Shown here piece after piece: positions 1-8,991 of a stretch of DNA of 64,000 nt. The first letter of the stretch is position 1, and the number at the start of each line of letters is the position of its first letter. A program made the translations under genes and the position numbers. The stretch is from NCBI RefSeq assembly GCF_900091595.1, contig NZ_FMCW01000009.1, forward strand, positions 62,001-126,000. Reading direction: 5' to 3'. This DNA is from Micromonospora haikouensis. GTDB lineage: Bacteria; Actinomycetota; Actinomycetes; Mycobacteriales; Micromonosporaceae. The notes below the pieces were generated by a model. The model saw only the letters and a program-made list of their open reading frames with translations. It ran no database searches and was not told the DNA's origin.

Positions 1-393
1 AACGTCCGGGCAATGCCGGCCTTGGTGATCCACGACCGCCGCTTGCCGTTGGTGCGCTGCCCCTTGAACCGGATCTCACCCTCGGTGGGCCGGTAGACGC
101 CCGTCATCGCGTTGAAGCAGGTGGTCTTGCCGGCGCCGTTCGGGCCGATCAGGCCGAGGATCTCCCCCTTGTAGAGGGTGAAGTTGACCTTGTCGAGGGC
201 GACGACGCCACCGAAGCGCAGCGTCACGTCGTCGACCTCCAGCAGCGGTTCCCGCCCCGCCGCGTCGGGCCCGGCCGGGGTGGCCGCCGTCGGCGCGCCG
301 GAGCCGGGCTCCGGTGGCACGCCGACCGTGCTGCGGCCGTCGGCGGTGATGTCGCGGTCGCTGCTCGCGTCGCGCTCGCTCTTCATCTGCGGA

Positions 394-401
<8 letters not shown>
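1..401 (-). CDS. livG: Branched-chain amino-acid ABC transporter ATP-binding protein LivG (partial)
   Basis: N-terminal part of a LivG ATPase, which energises the inner-membrane branched-chain amino-acid importer encoded just upstream. The gene runs off the left edge. The visible part has a roughly 40-residue hydrophilic N-terminal extension, then the start of the ATPase fold (LLEVDDVTLRFGGVVALDKV) and Walker A GPNGAGKTTCFNAMTG, typical of the LivG subfamily. The GTG start at 401 overlaps the livM stop by 8 nt (GTGAGTGA), implying translational coupling; an ATG at 386 is the alternative start. The signature motif and Walker B lie outside the window. Function is confident by family and operon position. 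Confidence 0.93.
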
Positions 402-1544
<1,143 letters not shown>

Positions 1545-1548
<4 letters not shown>

Positions 1549-2495
1549 GCGCGCGCCCTCCCGAGAGATTCGCCGAGCAGGCCGGTGGGCCGGAACATCA
1601 GCAGCACGATCAGCAGCACGAAGCCGGTGAAGTCCTTCCAGTCTCCGCCGAACAGGCCGGCGGCGTAGTTCTCCGCCACCCCGAGCAGCAGGCCGCCGAG
1701 CAACGCGCCGCGCAGGTTGCCGATGCCGCCGAGCACCGCCGCCGCGAACGCCTTGAGCCCGATCAGGAAGCCCACGTTGAACTTCGTGTAGCCGTAGCGG
1801 ACGTTCCACAGCAGCGCCGCGACGCCGGCCATCAGGCCGCCGAGCACGAAGACCAGCAGGATCACCCGGTTCTTGTTCACGCCCATCAGGGCGGCCGTGT
1901 CCGCGTCCTGGGCCACGGCCCGGATGCCGCGGCCCAGCCGGCTGCGGTTCACGAACTGGTCCAGGCTGACCATCATCACCAGCGTGACACCGAGGATGAG
2001 CAGCTGGATGTTGGTGACGGCCGCGCCGAACACGGTGAAGGCCGTCTCCGAGGGGATCAGCACGGGCATGCCGAACGGCGCCCGGGAGGTGCCGATGCCG
2101 AAGGACTCGGCCAGCACGAACGACGCGCCGATCGCGGTGATGAGGAAGGCCAGCGGAGGCGCGTTGCGCCGGCGCAGCGGCCGGTAGGCGACCAGTTCCA
2201 CGGTCACCGCGGTCGCCGCCGAGGCGACCGCCGCCACGACCAGGCCGGCCACCAGCGCGAGGATCAGCGGGCCGATGGCGGGCGAGGGGGAATTCTGGTC
2301 GTAGCCGAGGGCCTCCCAGGTCCACAGGGCGGTGAACGTACCGACCATGAAGACCTCGGAGTGGGCAAAGTTGATCAGGCGGAGAACGCCGTAGACGAGG
2401 GTGTACCCGAGGGCGACGAGCGCGTAGATCGCGCCCTGTTCCAGCCCGGTGATGGTCAGGGCCGGGAAGTTCCCGAACAGCTCATCGAAGTTCAA
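1545..2495 (-). CDS. livH: Branched-chain amino-acid ABC transporter permease LivH
   Basis: First permease subunit, 316 residues, almost entirely hydrophobic with about eight membrane segments. Diagnostic LivH sequences include GLEQGAIYALVALGYTLVYG, RLINFAHSEVFMVG near the N-terminus and LGGIGNLRGALLGG near the C-terminus. The start codon is TTG, which is rare, but it is supported by a GGAG Shine-Dalgarno about 7 nt upstream and by the usual family N-terminus. It overlaps livM by 4 nt and lies 92 bp downstream of livK, with a strong hairpin between them. Confidence 0.95.
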
Positions 2496-2520
2496 GTGGG
2501 GGCTCCAACTGTGCGGTCAA

Positions 2521-2558
2521 ACGACGCGGCCGGGAGGAACCACTCCCGGCCGCATCGT
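2521..2558 (-). terminator. Intra-operon hairpin between livK and livH
   Basis: Inverted repeat GCGGCCGGGAG / CTCCCGGCCGC (11 bp perfect, arms 2526-2536 and 2543-2553, six-base loop). After a single mismatch it continues for four more pairs. There is no clear T-tract, as is usual in actinomycetes. Placed directly after livK and before livH, it likely works as a partial terminator or 3' stabiliser so that the binding protein is made in excess over the permeases. Confidence 0.75.
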
Positions 2559-2587
2559 CTGTGTCCCTGGCGGGACCGGCGAACCGG

Positions 2588-3757
2588 TCAGGCCTTCGGG
2601 ATCTCGATGTCCGGGACGACCTGGCCCGCGTTGACCTTGAACGCCCAGACCAGCACCTGGGCCGGGTCCAACTCGCCGTTGGACTCGAACTTGTACGTCA
2701 CACCGGTGGCGGTGCCCGCCTTGTTGTAGGACTTCACGAAGGCGAGCAGGTCGGCCCGGGTGGACTTACCGGCCTTGATGCCCTCGAGGAAGATCTTCGT
2801 GATGTCGAACGACACGTCGGCGTAGGTGCCCGGCTCGGCGTTCTCGAAGGCCGCCTTGTAGTCGGTCACGAAGGTGCCCTTGGCCGCGGTGGCCGGGGCG
2901 CAGGGGCAGGTCAGCACGGTGCCCTCGGCGACCTGCTGGCCGGCGACCTTGATGAAGTTGGCGTCGTTGACGCCGTCGCCGGCGACCATCGTGCCCTTCC
3001 AGCCGGCGCCCTTGAGCTGCTTGAGCAGCAGGCCCGCCTCGGTGTAGTAGCCACCGAAGAACAGCACCGTCGCGCCGCTGCCGACGATCTTGGTGACGAC
3101 CGCGGAGAAGTTGGTCTGCTTGACCTGGACCTTGTCCTCGCCCGCGACCGCGCCGAGGACCTTCTTGACCTCGTCCACCAGGCCCGCGCCGTACGCCGAC
3201 TGGTCGTCGACGACGTAGACCTTCTCGGCCTTCAGCACGTTCTTGATGTAGCGGCCGGCGGCCGGGCCCTGCGAGGTGTCGTTGCCGACGCCCCGGTGGA
3301 AGATCTTCCAGCTCTTGGTGCTCAGGCTCGGACGGGTCGCCGACGGGGTGATGATCGGCAGGCCGGCCTCGTCGAAGATCGGGTCGGCCACCTCGGACTC
3401 GCCGGAGAACGCCGGGCCGACGATGCCGACGACCTTGGTGTCGCCCACCGCCTGCTGGGCCAGCGCCGGGGCCTTGGCCGGGTCGCCCTGCGAGTCGTAC
3501 TCCGCGAGGTTGACCTTGCAGTCCGCGTTGTCCTTGTTGTACTGGTCGATCGCCAGCTTCGTGCCGTTGCGCATGTGGATACCGAGACCCGCGGCGTCGC
3601 CGGTCAGCGGGCCGAAGAAGCCGATCTTGAGGTCGCAGGCCGCCTTGTCGCCGCTGCCACCCTCCGTGCCACTGTCGGCCTTACACGCGGCCGCGCCACT
3701 GATAACGAGCGCGCTGATGGCCACGCCACCCAGCACCCGTGCGAGCTTCTGCCTCAC
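2588..3757 (-). CDS. livK: Branched-chain amino-acid ABC transporter substrate-binding lipoprotein LivK
   Basis: Extracellular solute-binding protein of the Liv importer, 389 residues. The N-terminus is a lipoprotein signal: basic start, hydrophobic stretch and lipobox SGAAAC, with lipidated Cys25. The mature part is a type I periplasmic-binding fold, seen in CDLKIGFFGPLTGDAAGLG, VVGIVGPAFSGESEVADPIF and VYVVDDQSAYGAGLVDEVKK. I chose GTG at 3757 because GGAGG lies about 7 nt before it; a longer reading from 3793 would put the ribosome site inside the gene. It is first in the operon. The substrate is presumably Leu/Ile/Val, though related proteins bind amides or other amino acids. Confidence 0.94.
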   Translation of the reverse strand: MRQKLARVLGGVAISALVISGAAACKADSGTEGGSGDKAACDLKIGFFGPLTGDAAGLGIHMRNGTKLAIDQYNKDNADCKVNLAEYDSQGDPAKAPALAQQAVGDTKVVGIVGPAFSGESEVADPIFDEAGLPIITPSATRPSLSTKSWKIFHRGVGNDTSQGPAAGRYIKNVLKAEKVYVVDDQSAYGAGLVDEVKKVLGAVAGEDKVQVKQTNFSAVVTKIVGSGATVLFFGGYYTEAGLLLKQLKGAGWKGTMVAGDGVNDANFIKVAGQQVAEGTVLTCPCAPATAAKGTFVTDYKAAFENAEPGTYADVSFDITKIFLEGIKAGKSTRADLLAFVKSYNKAGTATGVTYKFESNGELDPAQVLVWAFKVNAGQVVPDIEIPKA

Positions 3758-4022
3758 GGCTCGTACCCTCCTCAGTCCGAAGGCCCGAACCACCCGCCGC
3801 GACTTGCGAATTGGACCTTGCAGGGGGTGGACGAACCGACCGCGTACCCGGTCTGGGCCGGGACGTTATCCCACAGGCAGGGCACGCCGTAAGACCTAGA
3901 AAGCGGGGTTGACCTAACCGTTACGTTGAGTGGCCAGATCCGCCGGAGTGCTGTAACACACACCGCGGGGCACGGGCGAAATCAGACATCCGACACCGGC
4001 CGGTAACACACCGGTGGCACGC
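3758..4022 (-). promoter_or_regulatory. livK upstream region
   Basis: 265 bp without a gene, upstream of livK and downstream of the neighbouring lipoprotein gene, so the liv promoter must lie here. Two similar tracts, GTAACACACACCG near 3952 and GTAACACACCGG near 4011, face the same way. I cannot point to a convincing -10/-35 pair. No coding signal was seen. Confidence 0.4.
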
Positions 4023-5318
4023 TCAGCCGGGCCTGCCCGGCAGCCGCGCCGACCACAACCGGGCCCCCTCGGCACCGCCGTCCACCAGCAGCAACACCTC
4101 GCCACCCGCCCCGGCCACCGCGACCGACCGGTCCGGCGTCGCCGCCAGCGCCACCGGCAGCCGCACCGGCGCCCAACCCCCACCGTCCGTGGAGAACCAC
4201 GCCGAGGAGCCCGCGGCGGCCACCGCCACCGCCAGCACCCCGCCGTCGACCGCCGCCAGGCCCGCCACCTGCCCCGACCCGCCCGCCGCCGACGGCCCCA
4301 CCGCCCCGCCCGGTCGCCACCCCGCCACGTCCCGTACCCACGCCGCCAGGGCATCGCCGCGCCGGCCCACCCCGACCAGCCGCTCCCCCGCCCGGACCAC
4401 CCGCTGGAGATCGCCCGGCGCGTCCCCGGCCGGGAGGACCTGCCGCCGCCAGCCGAGACCGTCCGGCGAGGTCCACACCGCCGGGTCACCGCCCGGCCGC
4501 CCCGGGGCACGCACCGACCCCACCAGCACCCACCCCGACGCCGCCGCCGTCACGTCCGCCGCCCACGTGCGCCCCGCCGCGTCCGACGCCAGCTCGGGCA
4601 CGCCGCTGACCAGTCGGAACTCCCCCGCGTCGGCCGACGACCAGGCCGCCGCGCCGGTGCCCCGGTTGCCGGCGATCACCCACCCCGCCGGGCCGCCCGC
4701 GATCCGCCCCACGTTCACCGCGTCGGGACCGCCGAACACCTCGAACTCGGCCGGCACCTCCACCACCGAGCCGTCGGCGAGCTGCCGCCACGTGCTGATC
4801 CGGGGATTGCCGTGCACCCCGCCGCTCTTCGCACCCACGGCCGCGAGCCGGCCGTCGCGGCAGCCGACCGCCGTGAGCACGTTCTCCGCGCCGTACGCGG
4901 TGCGTGGCGTCAGCCGCAGCGGCGACCACGCGAACCCGGTGCCGCGCGGCGCGGCCGACACACCCGGGGACGACGCCGGAGCCGGGCTGGACCACGCCGC
5001 CGGCCGGGTCACGCCCGCCGCGTCGGCGACCGCGCCCACCACGAACCAGCGCCCGCCGCACGCCGCCGCGTCCCGCAGCAGCAGCCGGCCCGGGGCCCCC
5101 GGCGGCGTCGGCAGGGTCAACGCCCGCCAGTCGGGGCGCAGGGAACCCGGGTCGGGCGCGGCACTCCCCGGGGCCGGCGCGGCACCATCCGGCTCGGGCG
5201 CGGCACGCTCGGACGACCGGCAGCCCGCCAGCAGCACCGCGAGGCCGGCGACCACGCCGAGCACGCCGCGCAGCGCCCGCAACGGTCCCGACGCCCGACG
5301 CGGGCGGTGACGAGGCAT
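4023..5318 (-). CDS. Putative secreted lipoprotein, probable beta-propeller-like
   Basis: 431-residue lipoprotein of unknown function. It starts MPRHRPRR and has a hydrophobic stretch ending in lipobox LLAGC (Cys33). The rest is Ala/Gly/Pro-rich and contains repeated blocks of the type AAWSSADAGEFRLV, AVWTSPDGLGWRRQ and AWFSTDGGGWAPV, spaced roughly 60-90 residues apart. Such repeats suggest blades of a beta-propeller (BNR/Asp-box-like), which is inference. An upstream ATG at 5339 would add seven residues; I prefer 5318 because it gives a normal signal peptide. It lies between liv and pdtaR on the same strand, with a palindrome in the upstream gap. No enzymatic motif was recognised. Confidence 0.8.
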   Translation of the reverse strand: MPRHRPRRASGPLRALRGVLGVVAGLAVLLAGCRSSERAAPEPDGAAPAPGSAAPDPGSLRPDWRALTLPTPPGAPGRLLLRDAAACGGRWFVVGAVADAAGVTRPAAWSSPAPASSPGVSAAPRGTGFAWSPLRLTPRTAYGAENVLTAVGCRDGRLAAVGAKSGGVHGNPRISTWRQLADGSVVEVPAEFEVFGGPDAVNVGRIAGGPAGWVIAGNRGTGAAAWSSADAGEFRLVSGVPELASDAAGRTWAADVTAAASGWVLVGSVRAPGRPGGDPAVWTSPDGLGWRRQVLPAGDAPGDLQRVVRAGERLVGVGRRGDALAAWVRDVAGWRPGGAVGPSAAGGSGQVAGLAAVDGGVLAVAVAAAGSSAWFSTDGGGWAPVRLPVALAATPDRSVAVAGAGGEVLLLVDGGAEGARLWSARLPGRPG

Positions 5319-5390
5319 GCATCCGATCGTATCGATCAACCGGAGTGCCGGGGACCCCGCGCCGCCGGGGAACGCCCGCGGCAGGCCGCG

Positions 5391-5438
5391 GATCTTGGAC
5401 GGTTGCCGCTCGCGGCGAACAGCAACTGTCCAAGAATC
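5391..5438. repeat. Intergenic palindrome, GATCYTGGAC family, copy 1
   Basis: Arms GATCTTGGACGGTTGC (5391-5406) and GCAACTGTCCAAGAATC (5422-5438) pair with one mismatch and one extra base. A small inner GC hairpin (CCGC/GCGG) sits between them. It lies just 3' of pdtaR on the minus strand and could end that transcript. A second element with the same outer arms is at 36117-36171. Confidence 0.7.
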
Positions 5439-5445
5439 AGGGGCC

Positions 5446-6066
5446 TCAGGAGGCCGGCTGTGCCACCTCGCCGCCGGCCGTCTCGGCGAGGATCCGCTCG
5501 GCGACCTCCTTCATGGTCATCCGGTGGTCCATCGCCGTGCGCTGGATCCACTTGAACGCCTGCGGCTCCGTCATGCCGTACGTCGTCATCAGCGCACCCT
5601 TGGCGCGCTCCACCGTCTTGCGGATCTCCAGCCGGTCGGTCAGGCCCGCGACCTCGGCCTCCAGCGCGGCGATCTCCGAGTAGCGCGACAGGGCGATCTC
5701 CACGGCCGGCACGAGGTCGCTCTTCTGGAAGGGCTTCACGAGGTACGCCATCGCGCCGGCCGCCCGCGCCCGCTCCACGAGGTCCCGCTGGCTGAACGCG
5801 GTCAGGATGATCACCGGGGCGATCCGGGCGCCGGCGATCCGCTCGGCGGCGGCCAGCCCGTCCATGATCGGCATCTTGATGTCGAGGATCACCAGATCGG
5901 GCTTCAGCTCCTCGGCGAGCCGGACGGCCGTCTCGCCGTCGCCGGCCTCACCGACGACCTCGTAGCCCTCCTCGACGAGCATCTCGGCCAGGTCGAGCCG
6001 GATGAGCGCCTCGTCCTCGGCGATCAACACCCGCCTGCGCTCGGCATCCGTCTGCGTCTCGGCCAC
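5446..6066 (-). CDS. pdtaR: ANTAR-domain response regulator (PdtaR family)
   Basis: About 206 residues: a receiver domain (RRVLIAEDEALIRLDLAEML, phospho-acceptor Asp in DLVILDIKMPIMDG, conserved Lys in YLVKPF) followed by a C-terminal ANTAR RNA-binding domain (AKGALMTTYGMTEPQAFKWI). In mycobacteria the close relative PdtaR is phosphorylated by the cytoplasmic kinase PdtaS; ANTAR dimers bind paired hairpins in mRNA and prevent termination. No kinase gene lies next to it. The GTG at 6066 has GGGAG upstream and matches the family N-terminus; a GTG at 6096 would add ten residues. Very close to family sequences throughout. Confidence 0.93.
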   Translation of the reverse strand: MAETQTDAERRRVLIAEDEALIRLDLAEMLVEEGYEVVGEAGDGETAVRLAEELKPDLVILDIKMPIMDGLAAAERIAGARIAPVIILTAFSQRDLVERARAAGAMAYLVKPFQKSDLVPAVEIALSRYSEIAALEAEVAGLTDRLEIRKTVERAKGALMTTYGMTEPQAFKWIQRTAMDHRMTMKEVAERILAETAGGEVAQPAS

Positions 6067-6160
6067 GAGCCACTCCCACCAGTCTGCGCCCGACACCCGC
6101 CGTGCCGGGTGTCGCCGTCCCTAGCGTAGTGGGTAGTCTGTCAGGGCCGAATCATGGAAG

Positions 6161-6235
6161 GCCCTCGTAGCCCAACCGGCAGTAGGCAATGCACTCAAAC
6201 TGCATACAGTGTGGGTTCGAATCCCACCGAGGGCA
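6161..6235 (+). tRNA. tRNA-like gene with CAA (Leu) anticodon but short variable loop
   Basis: A complete 75-nt cloverleaf. The acceptor is GCCCTCG (6161-6167) with CGAGGGC (6228-6234), with discriminator A at 6235. A short D-stem GCC/GGC has GG in its loop. The anticodon stem is ATGCA/TGCAT with loop CTCAAAC, giving anticodon CAA. The T-arm is GTGGG-TTCGAAT-CCCAC. The encoded 3' end is not CCA. CAA reads the Leu codon UUG, yet bacterial tRNA-Leu is class II with a long variable arm, and here that region is only five bases (ACAGT). It is therefore either a non-canonical tRNA or a tRNA-derived element. A LAGLIDADG-type gene starts 35 nt downstream on the same strand. Confidence 0.8.
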
Positions 6236-6270
6236 CAAAAATTGTCATACAGGCGTTCGAAGATAAGCGG

Positions 6271-7020
6271 GTGCACCCGCCTGAGATCCGCGCCCGCGTC
6301 CGCGCGCTCCACCTGTCCGGCTGGAGCATCGCCGAGGCCGCCCGCAGCGTCGGGTTGCCGTACACGACGGTCCGCCACTGGTGCAGGGATCGGCCCGAGA
6401 GCAGGCAGCAGGCCAGCGCCCTGCGGTGTTTCCGCTGCCGCCCGGGCGTCGACAATCCGACAGATCCGGGTGCCTACGCCTACCTCCTCGGCCTCTATCT
6501 CGGCGACGGCCACCTCGTCGCCACCGCGCGGATCCCGGTGCTGCGCGTCTACTGCACGACGTCCTGGCCGGGGCTGATCGACGCCTGCGAGACCGCCATG
6601 AGGGCGGTCCTTGCCAACAGCGTGCAGCGGGTCCGGAAGCAGGGCTGCGTGGCGGTCCAGAGCTACGGCCGGCACTGGCCGTGCCTGTTGCCGCAGCACG
6701 GGCCGGGCAAGAAGCACGAGCGGCCGATCGTCCTGGCCGGCTGGCAACGCGAGATCGTCGCCGCCCGCCCCGGCGACTTCGCGCGCGGGCTGTTCCACTC
6801 CGACGGCTGCCGGGTGGCCAACCGGGTGACCATGCGCGGCAGGGGCTACGTCTACCCGCGCTACCTGTTCAGCAACGAGTCCGCCGACATCATGGGGCTC
6901 TGCCAGTGGGCGCTGGGCCTGCTCGGCGTCGCCTGGCGGATGAACCGCCCCAACTCGCTGTCCGTGGCCCGGCGCGAGGCGGTCGCGGTGCTGGACCGGC
7001 ACGTCGGCCCGAAGTCCTGA
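6271..7020 (+). CDS. HTH plus LAGLIDADG-type homing-endonuclease-like protein
   Basis: 249 residues. The N-terminus is a helix-turn-helix of resolvase/transposase style (IRARVRALHLSGWSIAEAAR, then SVGLPYTTVRHW). A CxxC pair (CFRCRPG) follows, then two LAGLIDADG-like helices: YAYLLGLYLGDGHL, with an acidic residue in the expected place, and FARGLFHSDGCR. This is the layout of single-chain LAGLIDADG endonucleases, although these genes are often labelled transcriptional regulators. I chose GTG 6271, just after the tRNA-like gene; the frame also stays open through the tRNA back to an ATG at 6154. Both acidic residues are present, so activity is possible. Target and function are unknown. Confidence 0.8.
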   Translation: MHPPEIRARVRALHLSGWSIAEAARSVGLPYTTVRHWCRDRPESRQQASALRCFRCRPGVDNPTDPGAYAYLLGLYLGDGHLVATARIPVLRVYCTTSWPGLIDACETAMRAVLANSVQRVRKQGCVAVQSYGRHWPCLLPQHGPGKKHERPIVLAGWQREIVAARPGDFARGLFHSDGCRVANRVTMRGRGYVYPRYLFSNESADIMGLCQWALGLLGVAWRMNRPNSLSVARREAVAVLDRHVGPKS

Positions 7021-7059
7021 CCGGCCGGGCGGGGCGTCGTCGTCCGGCAGCGGCAGCGG

Positions 7060-8238
7060 TCAGCCGAGCGCGGCGAGTGCCTGTTCCAGGTCCGCCCGCA
7101 GGTCTTCCGGGTCTTCCAGGCCGACGGAGAGGCGCAGCAGCCCGCCGGCGGGTCGGGCGTCGCCGGCGACGGGCCGGTGGGTGAGCGAGGCGGGGTGCTG
7201 GACGAGGGTGTCGACGCCGCCGAGGGAGACGGCGTGGGTGATCAGCCGGCAGGCGGCGGCGACGGTGGCGGCGGCGGGCGCGCCGCCGCGTACCTCGAAG
7301 GCGAGCAGGCTGCCGGTGCCGGTCATCTGCCGGCCGACGAGCCCGGCGGGGTCGTCGAGGCCGGGGTGATGCACACGGTCGACGGCGGGGTGGCGGGCGA
7401 GCCAGGCGGCGAGTTTCTCGGCCCCGGCGGACTGGGCGCGGACGCGCAGGGGCAGGGTCTGCAGGCCGCGGTGCAGCAGGTACGCGCCGAGGGGGTGCAG
7501 GATCGCGCCGGTGAGGGCGCGGACCTGGCGCAGCCGGGCGGCCCAGTCCTCGTCGCAGGCGACGACGCCGGCGAGGACGTCGCCGTGGCCGCCGATGCTC
7601 TTGGTGGCGCTGTGCAGGACGAGGACGGCGCCGTGCCGGGCGGGTCGCTGGAGCACAGGGGTGGCGACGGTGTTGTCGACGAGCAGCGGGGTGTCCCCGG
7701 CTGCGGCGGCGAGGGCGGCGATGTCGACGAGGTCGAGGGTGGGGTTGGCGGGGGTCTCGACGACGACGAGGGCGGTGTCGGGGCGGATCGCGGCGGCGAC
7801 CTGGTCGGGGCGGGCCCAGGTGACGTCGGTGCCGAGCAGGCCGGTGGCGAGGACGTGGTCGGTGCCGCCGTAGAGGGGGCGGACGGCGACGACGTGGCGG
7901 TTGCCGTCGCGGGTGGCGGCGAGCAGGGTGGCGGTGAGGGCGGCCATGCCGCTGGCGAAGGCGACGGCGGCGGGGGTGCCTTCGAGTTCGGCGAGGGCGG
8001 TTTCGAAGCGGGCGACGGTGGGGTTCCAGAGCCGCTGGTAGACGGCGCTGCCGCCGGGCGGGAGGGTGCCGCCGGTGGCGAGGGTTTCGTAGGCTTCGCC
8101 GCCGTCGGTGACCGACGGCAGCGGGTTGGTGGTGGACAGGTCGATGGGTGGGGCGTGGACGCCGAGGGCGGTGAGGTCGGCGCGGCCGGCGTGCACCGCG
8201 GCGGTGTCGACGGATCGGGTGTCCACGGTGCTGCTCAT
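7060..8238 (-). CDS. Cystathionine gamma-lyase / methionine gamma-lyase-type PLP enzyme
   Basis: 392-residue member of the Cys/Met-metabolism PLP family (fold type I). Visible landmarks are TDHVLATGLLG in the cofactor region, VVVETPANPTLDLVDIAALA, the PLP-binding lysine in LHSATKSIGGHGDVLAG, and LLRLSVGLEDPEDLRADL near the C-terminus. Family members carry out gamma- or beta-elimination or replacement on cystathionine, cysteine or methionine; the exact substrate cannot be set from sequence. It is divergent from an Lrp/AsnC regulator, with a likely operator between them, suggesting amino-acid-responsive control. No damage was seen. Confidence 0.9.
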   Translation of the reverse strand: MSSTVDTRSVDTAAVHAGRADLTALGVHAPPIDLSTTNPLPSVTDGGEAYETLATGGTLPPGGSAVYQRLWNPTVARFETALAELEGTPAAVAFASGMAALTATLLAATRDGNRHVVAVRPLYGGTDHVLATGLLGTDVTWARPDQVAAAIRPDTALVVVETPANPTLDLVDIAALAAAAGDTPLLVDNTVATPVLQRPARHGAVLVLHSATKSIGGHGDVLAGVVACDEDWAARLRQVRALTGAILHPLGAYLLHRGLQTLPLRVRAQSAGAEKLAAWLARHPAVDRVHHPGLDDPAGLVGRQMTGTGSLLAFEVRGGAPAAATVAAACRLITHAVSLGGVDTLVQHPASLTHRPVAGDARPAGGLLRLSVGLEDPEDLRADLEQALAALG

Positions 8239-8284
8239 GGCGGGAAGCGTCGAACATCGCAGTGATGCCGGGCAAGAGAACCGT

Positions 8285-8294
8285 AGAAGATTCT
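8285..8294. promoter_or_regulatory. Candidate Lrp/AsnC operator
   Basis: AGAAGATTCT, arms AGAA/TTCT, in the 102-bp gap between the divergent PLP lyase and Lrp-family genes. Lrp-type proteins favour short AT-containing dyads of this kind, and the surrounding DNA is otherwise GC-rich. This is an inference from position and symmetry only. Confidence 0.45.
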
Positions 8295-8340
8295 GCGAGT
8301 GAGGCTTCAGTTACGCGGAGATTCGGAGCAGGATGGGTGG

Positions 8341-8820
8341 ATGCCCCTTGCACCGAATGATGTGCGGCCCTTCGCCGCCCTGGACGACGTCGACCGCGCG
8401 ATCCTGACCGAGCTGGCCGCGGACGGCCGGCTGCCGAACAACGCCCTCGCCGAGCGGGTGGGGGTGGCGGCGTCGACCTGCCTGACCCGCACGAGGGCGT
8501 TGCGGGAGTGCGGGGCGATCCGGGGGTTCCACGCGGAGGTGGATCCGGCGGCGGTGGGCCTGCCGTTGCAGGCGCTGGTGTCGGTGCGGTTGACGGCGCA
8601 CGAGCGGGCGGCGGTGGACGCGTTCCGGGCCCGCTCGGTGCGGCTGCCGGGGGTGGTGTCGGTGTTCCACGTGGCGGGCGCGGAGGACTACGTGCTGCAC
8701 GTGCGGGCCGCGTCCGGGGACGCGTTGCGGGACTTCGTGCTCGATCATCTGGCGGTGGATCCGGCGGTGCAGCACACCCAGACGAGCCTGATCTTCGAGC
8801 AGGTGCGCGGCACGGGCTGA
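8341..8820 (+). CDS. Lrp/AsnC family transcriptional regulator
   Basis: 159 residues with the standard two-domain layout. The N-terminal winged HTH is seen in LDDVDRAILTELAADGRLPN and LAERVGVAASTCLTRTRALR. The C-terminal RAM ligand-binding domain carries GVVSVFHVAGAEDYVLHVRA and a tail ending LIFEQVRGTG. It is divergent from a Cys/Met PLP lyase, which it probably regulates, as Lrp proteins usually control adjacent amino-acid genes and themselves. I chose the ATG at 8341; an ATG at 8299 would add 14 non-conserved residues. The effector is unknown but a sulfur-containing or branched amino acid would fit. Confidence 0.92.
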   Translation: MPLAPNDVRPFAALDDVDRAILTELAADGRLPNNALAERVGVAASTCLTRTRALRECGAIRGFHAEVDPAAVGLPLQALVSVRLTAHERAAVDAFRARSVRLPGVVSVFHVAGAEDYVLHVRAASGDALRDFVLDHLAVDPAVQHTQTSLIFEQVRGTG

Positions 8821-8991
8821 GGACGGGACCGGCCGGGGCGGGCCGGCGGGCCGGCGCGGCAACAGTCGGGCAGGCCGGCGCGGCAACCGGCCGGCGGGCC
8901 GGTGACGCCACCGGGCCAGCCGCGTTGTACGGGGTGAGGCGCACCGGCCCACCGGCGGTCGCGCGGGGCCGGGAGAGACGCGGGTGTCGGC

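Noticed and set aside
8849..8920. Repeated GGCCGGCGCGGCAAC motifs before the MFS gene
   Set aside because: Simple GC-rich repetition without the regular spacers of a CRISPR array or a meaningful fold.
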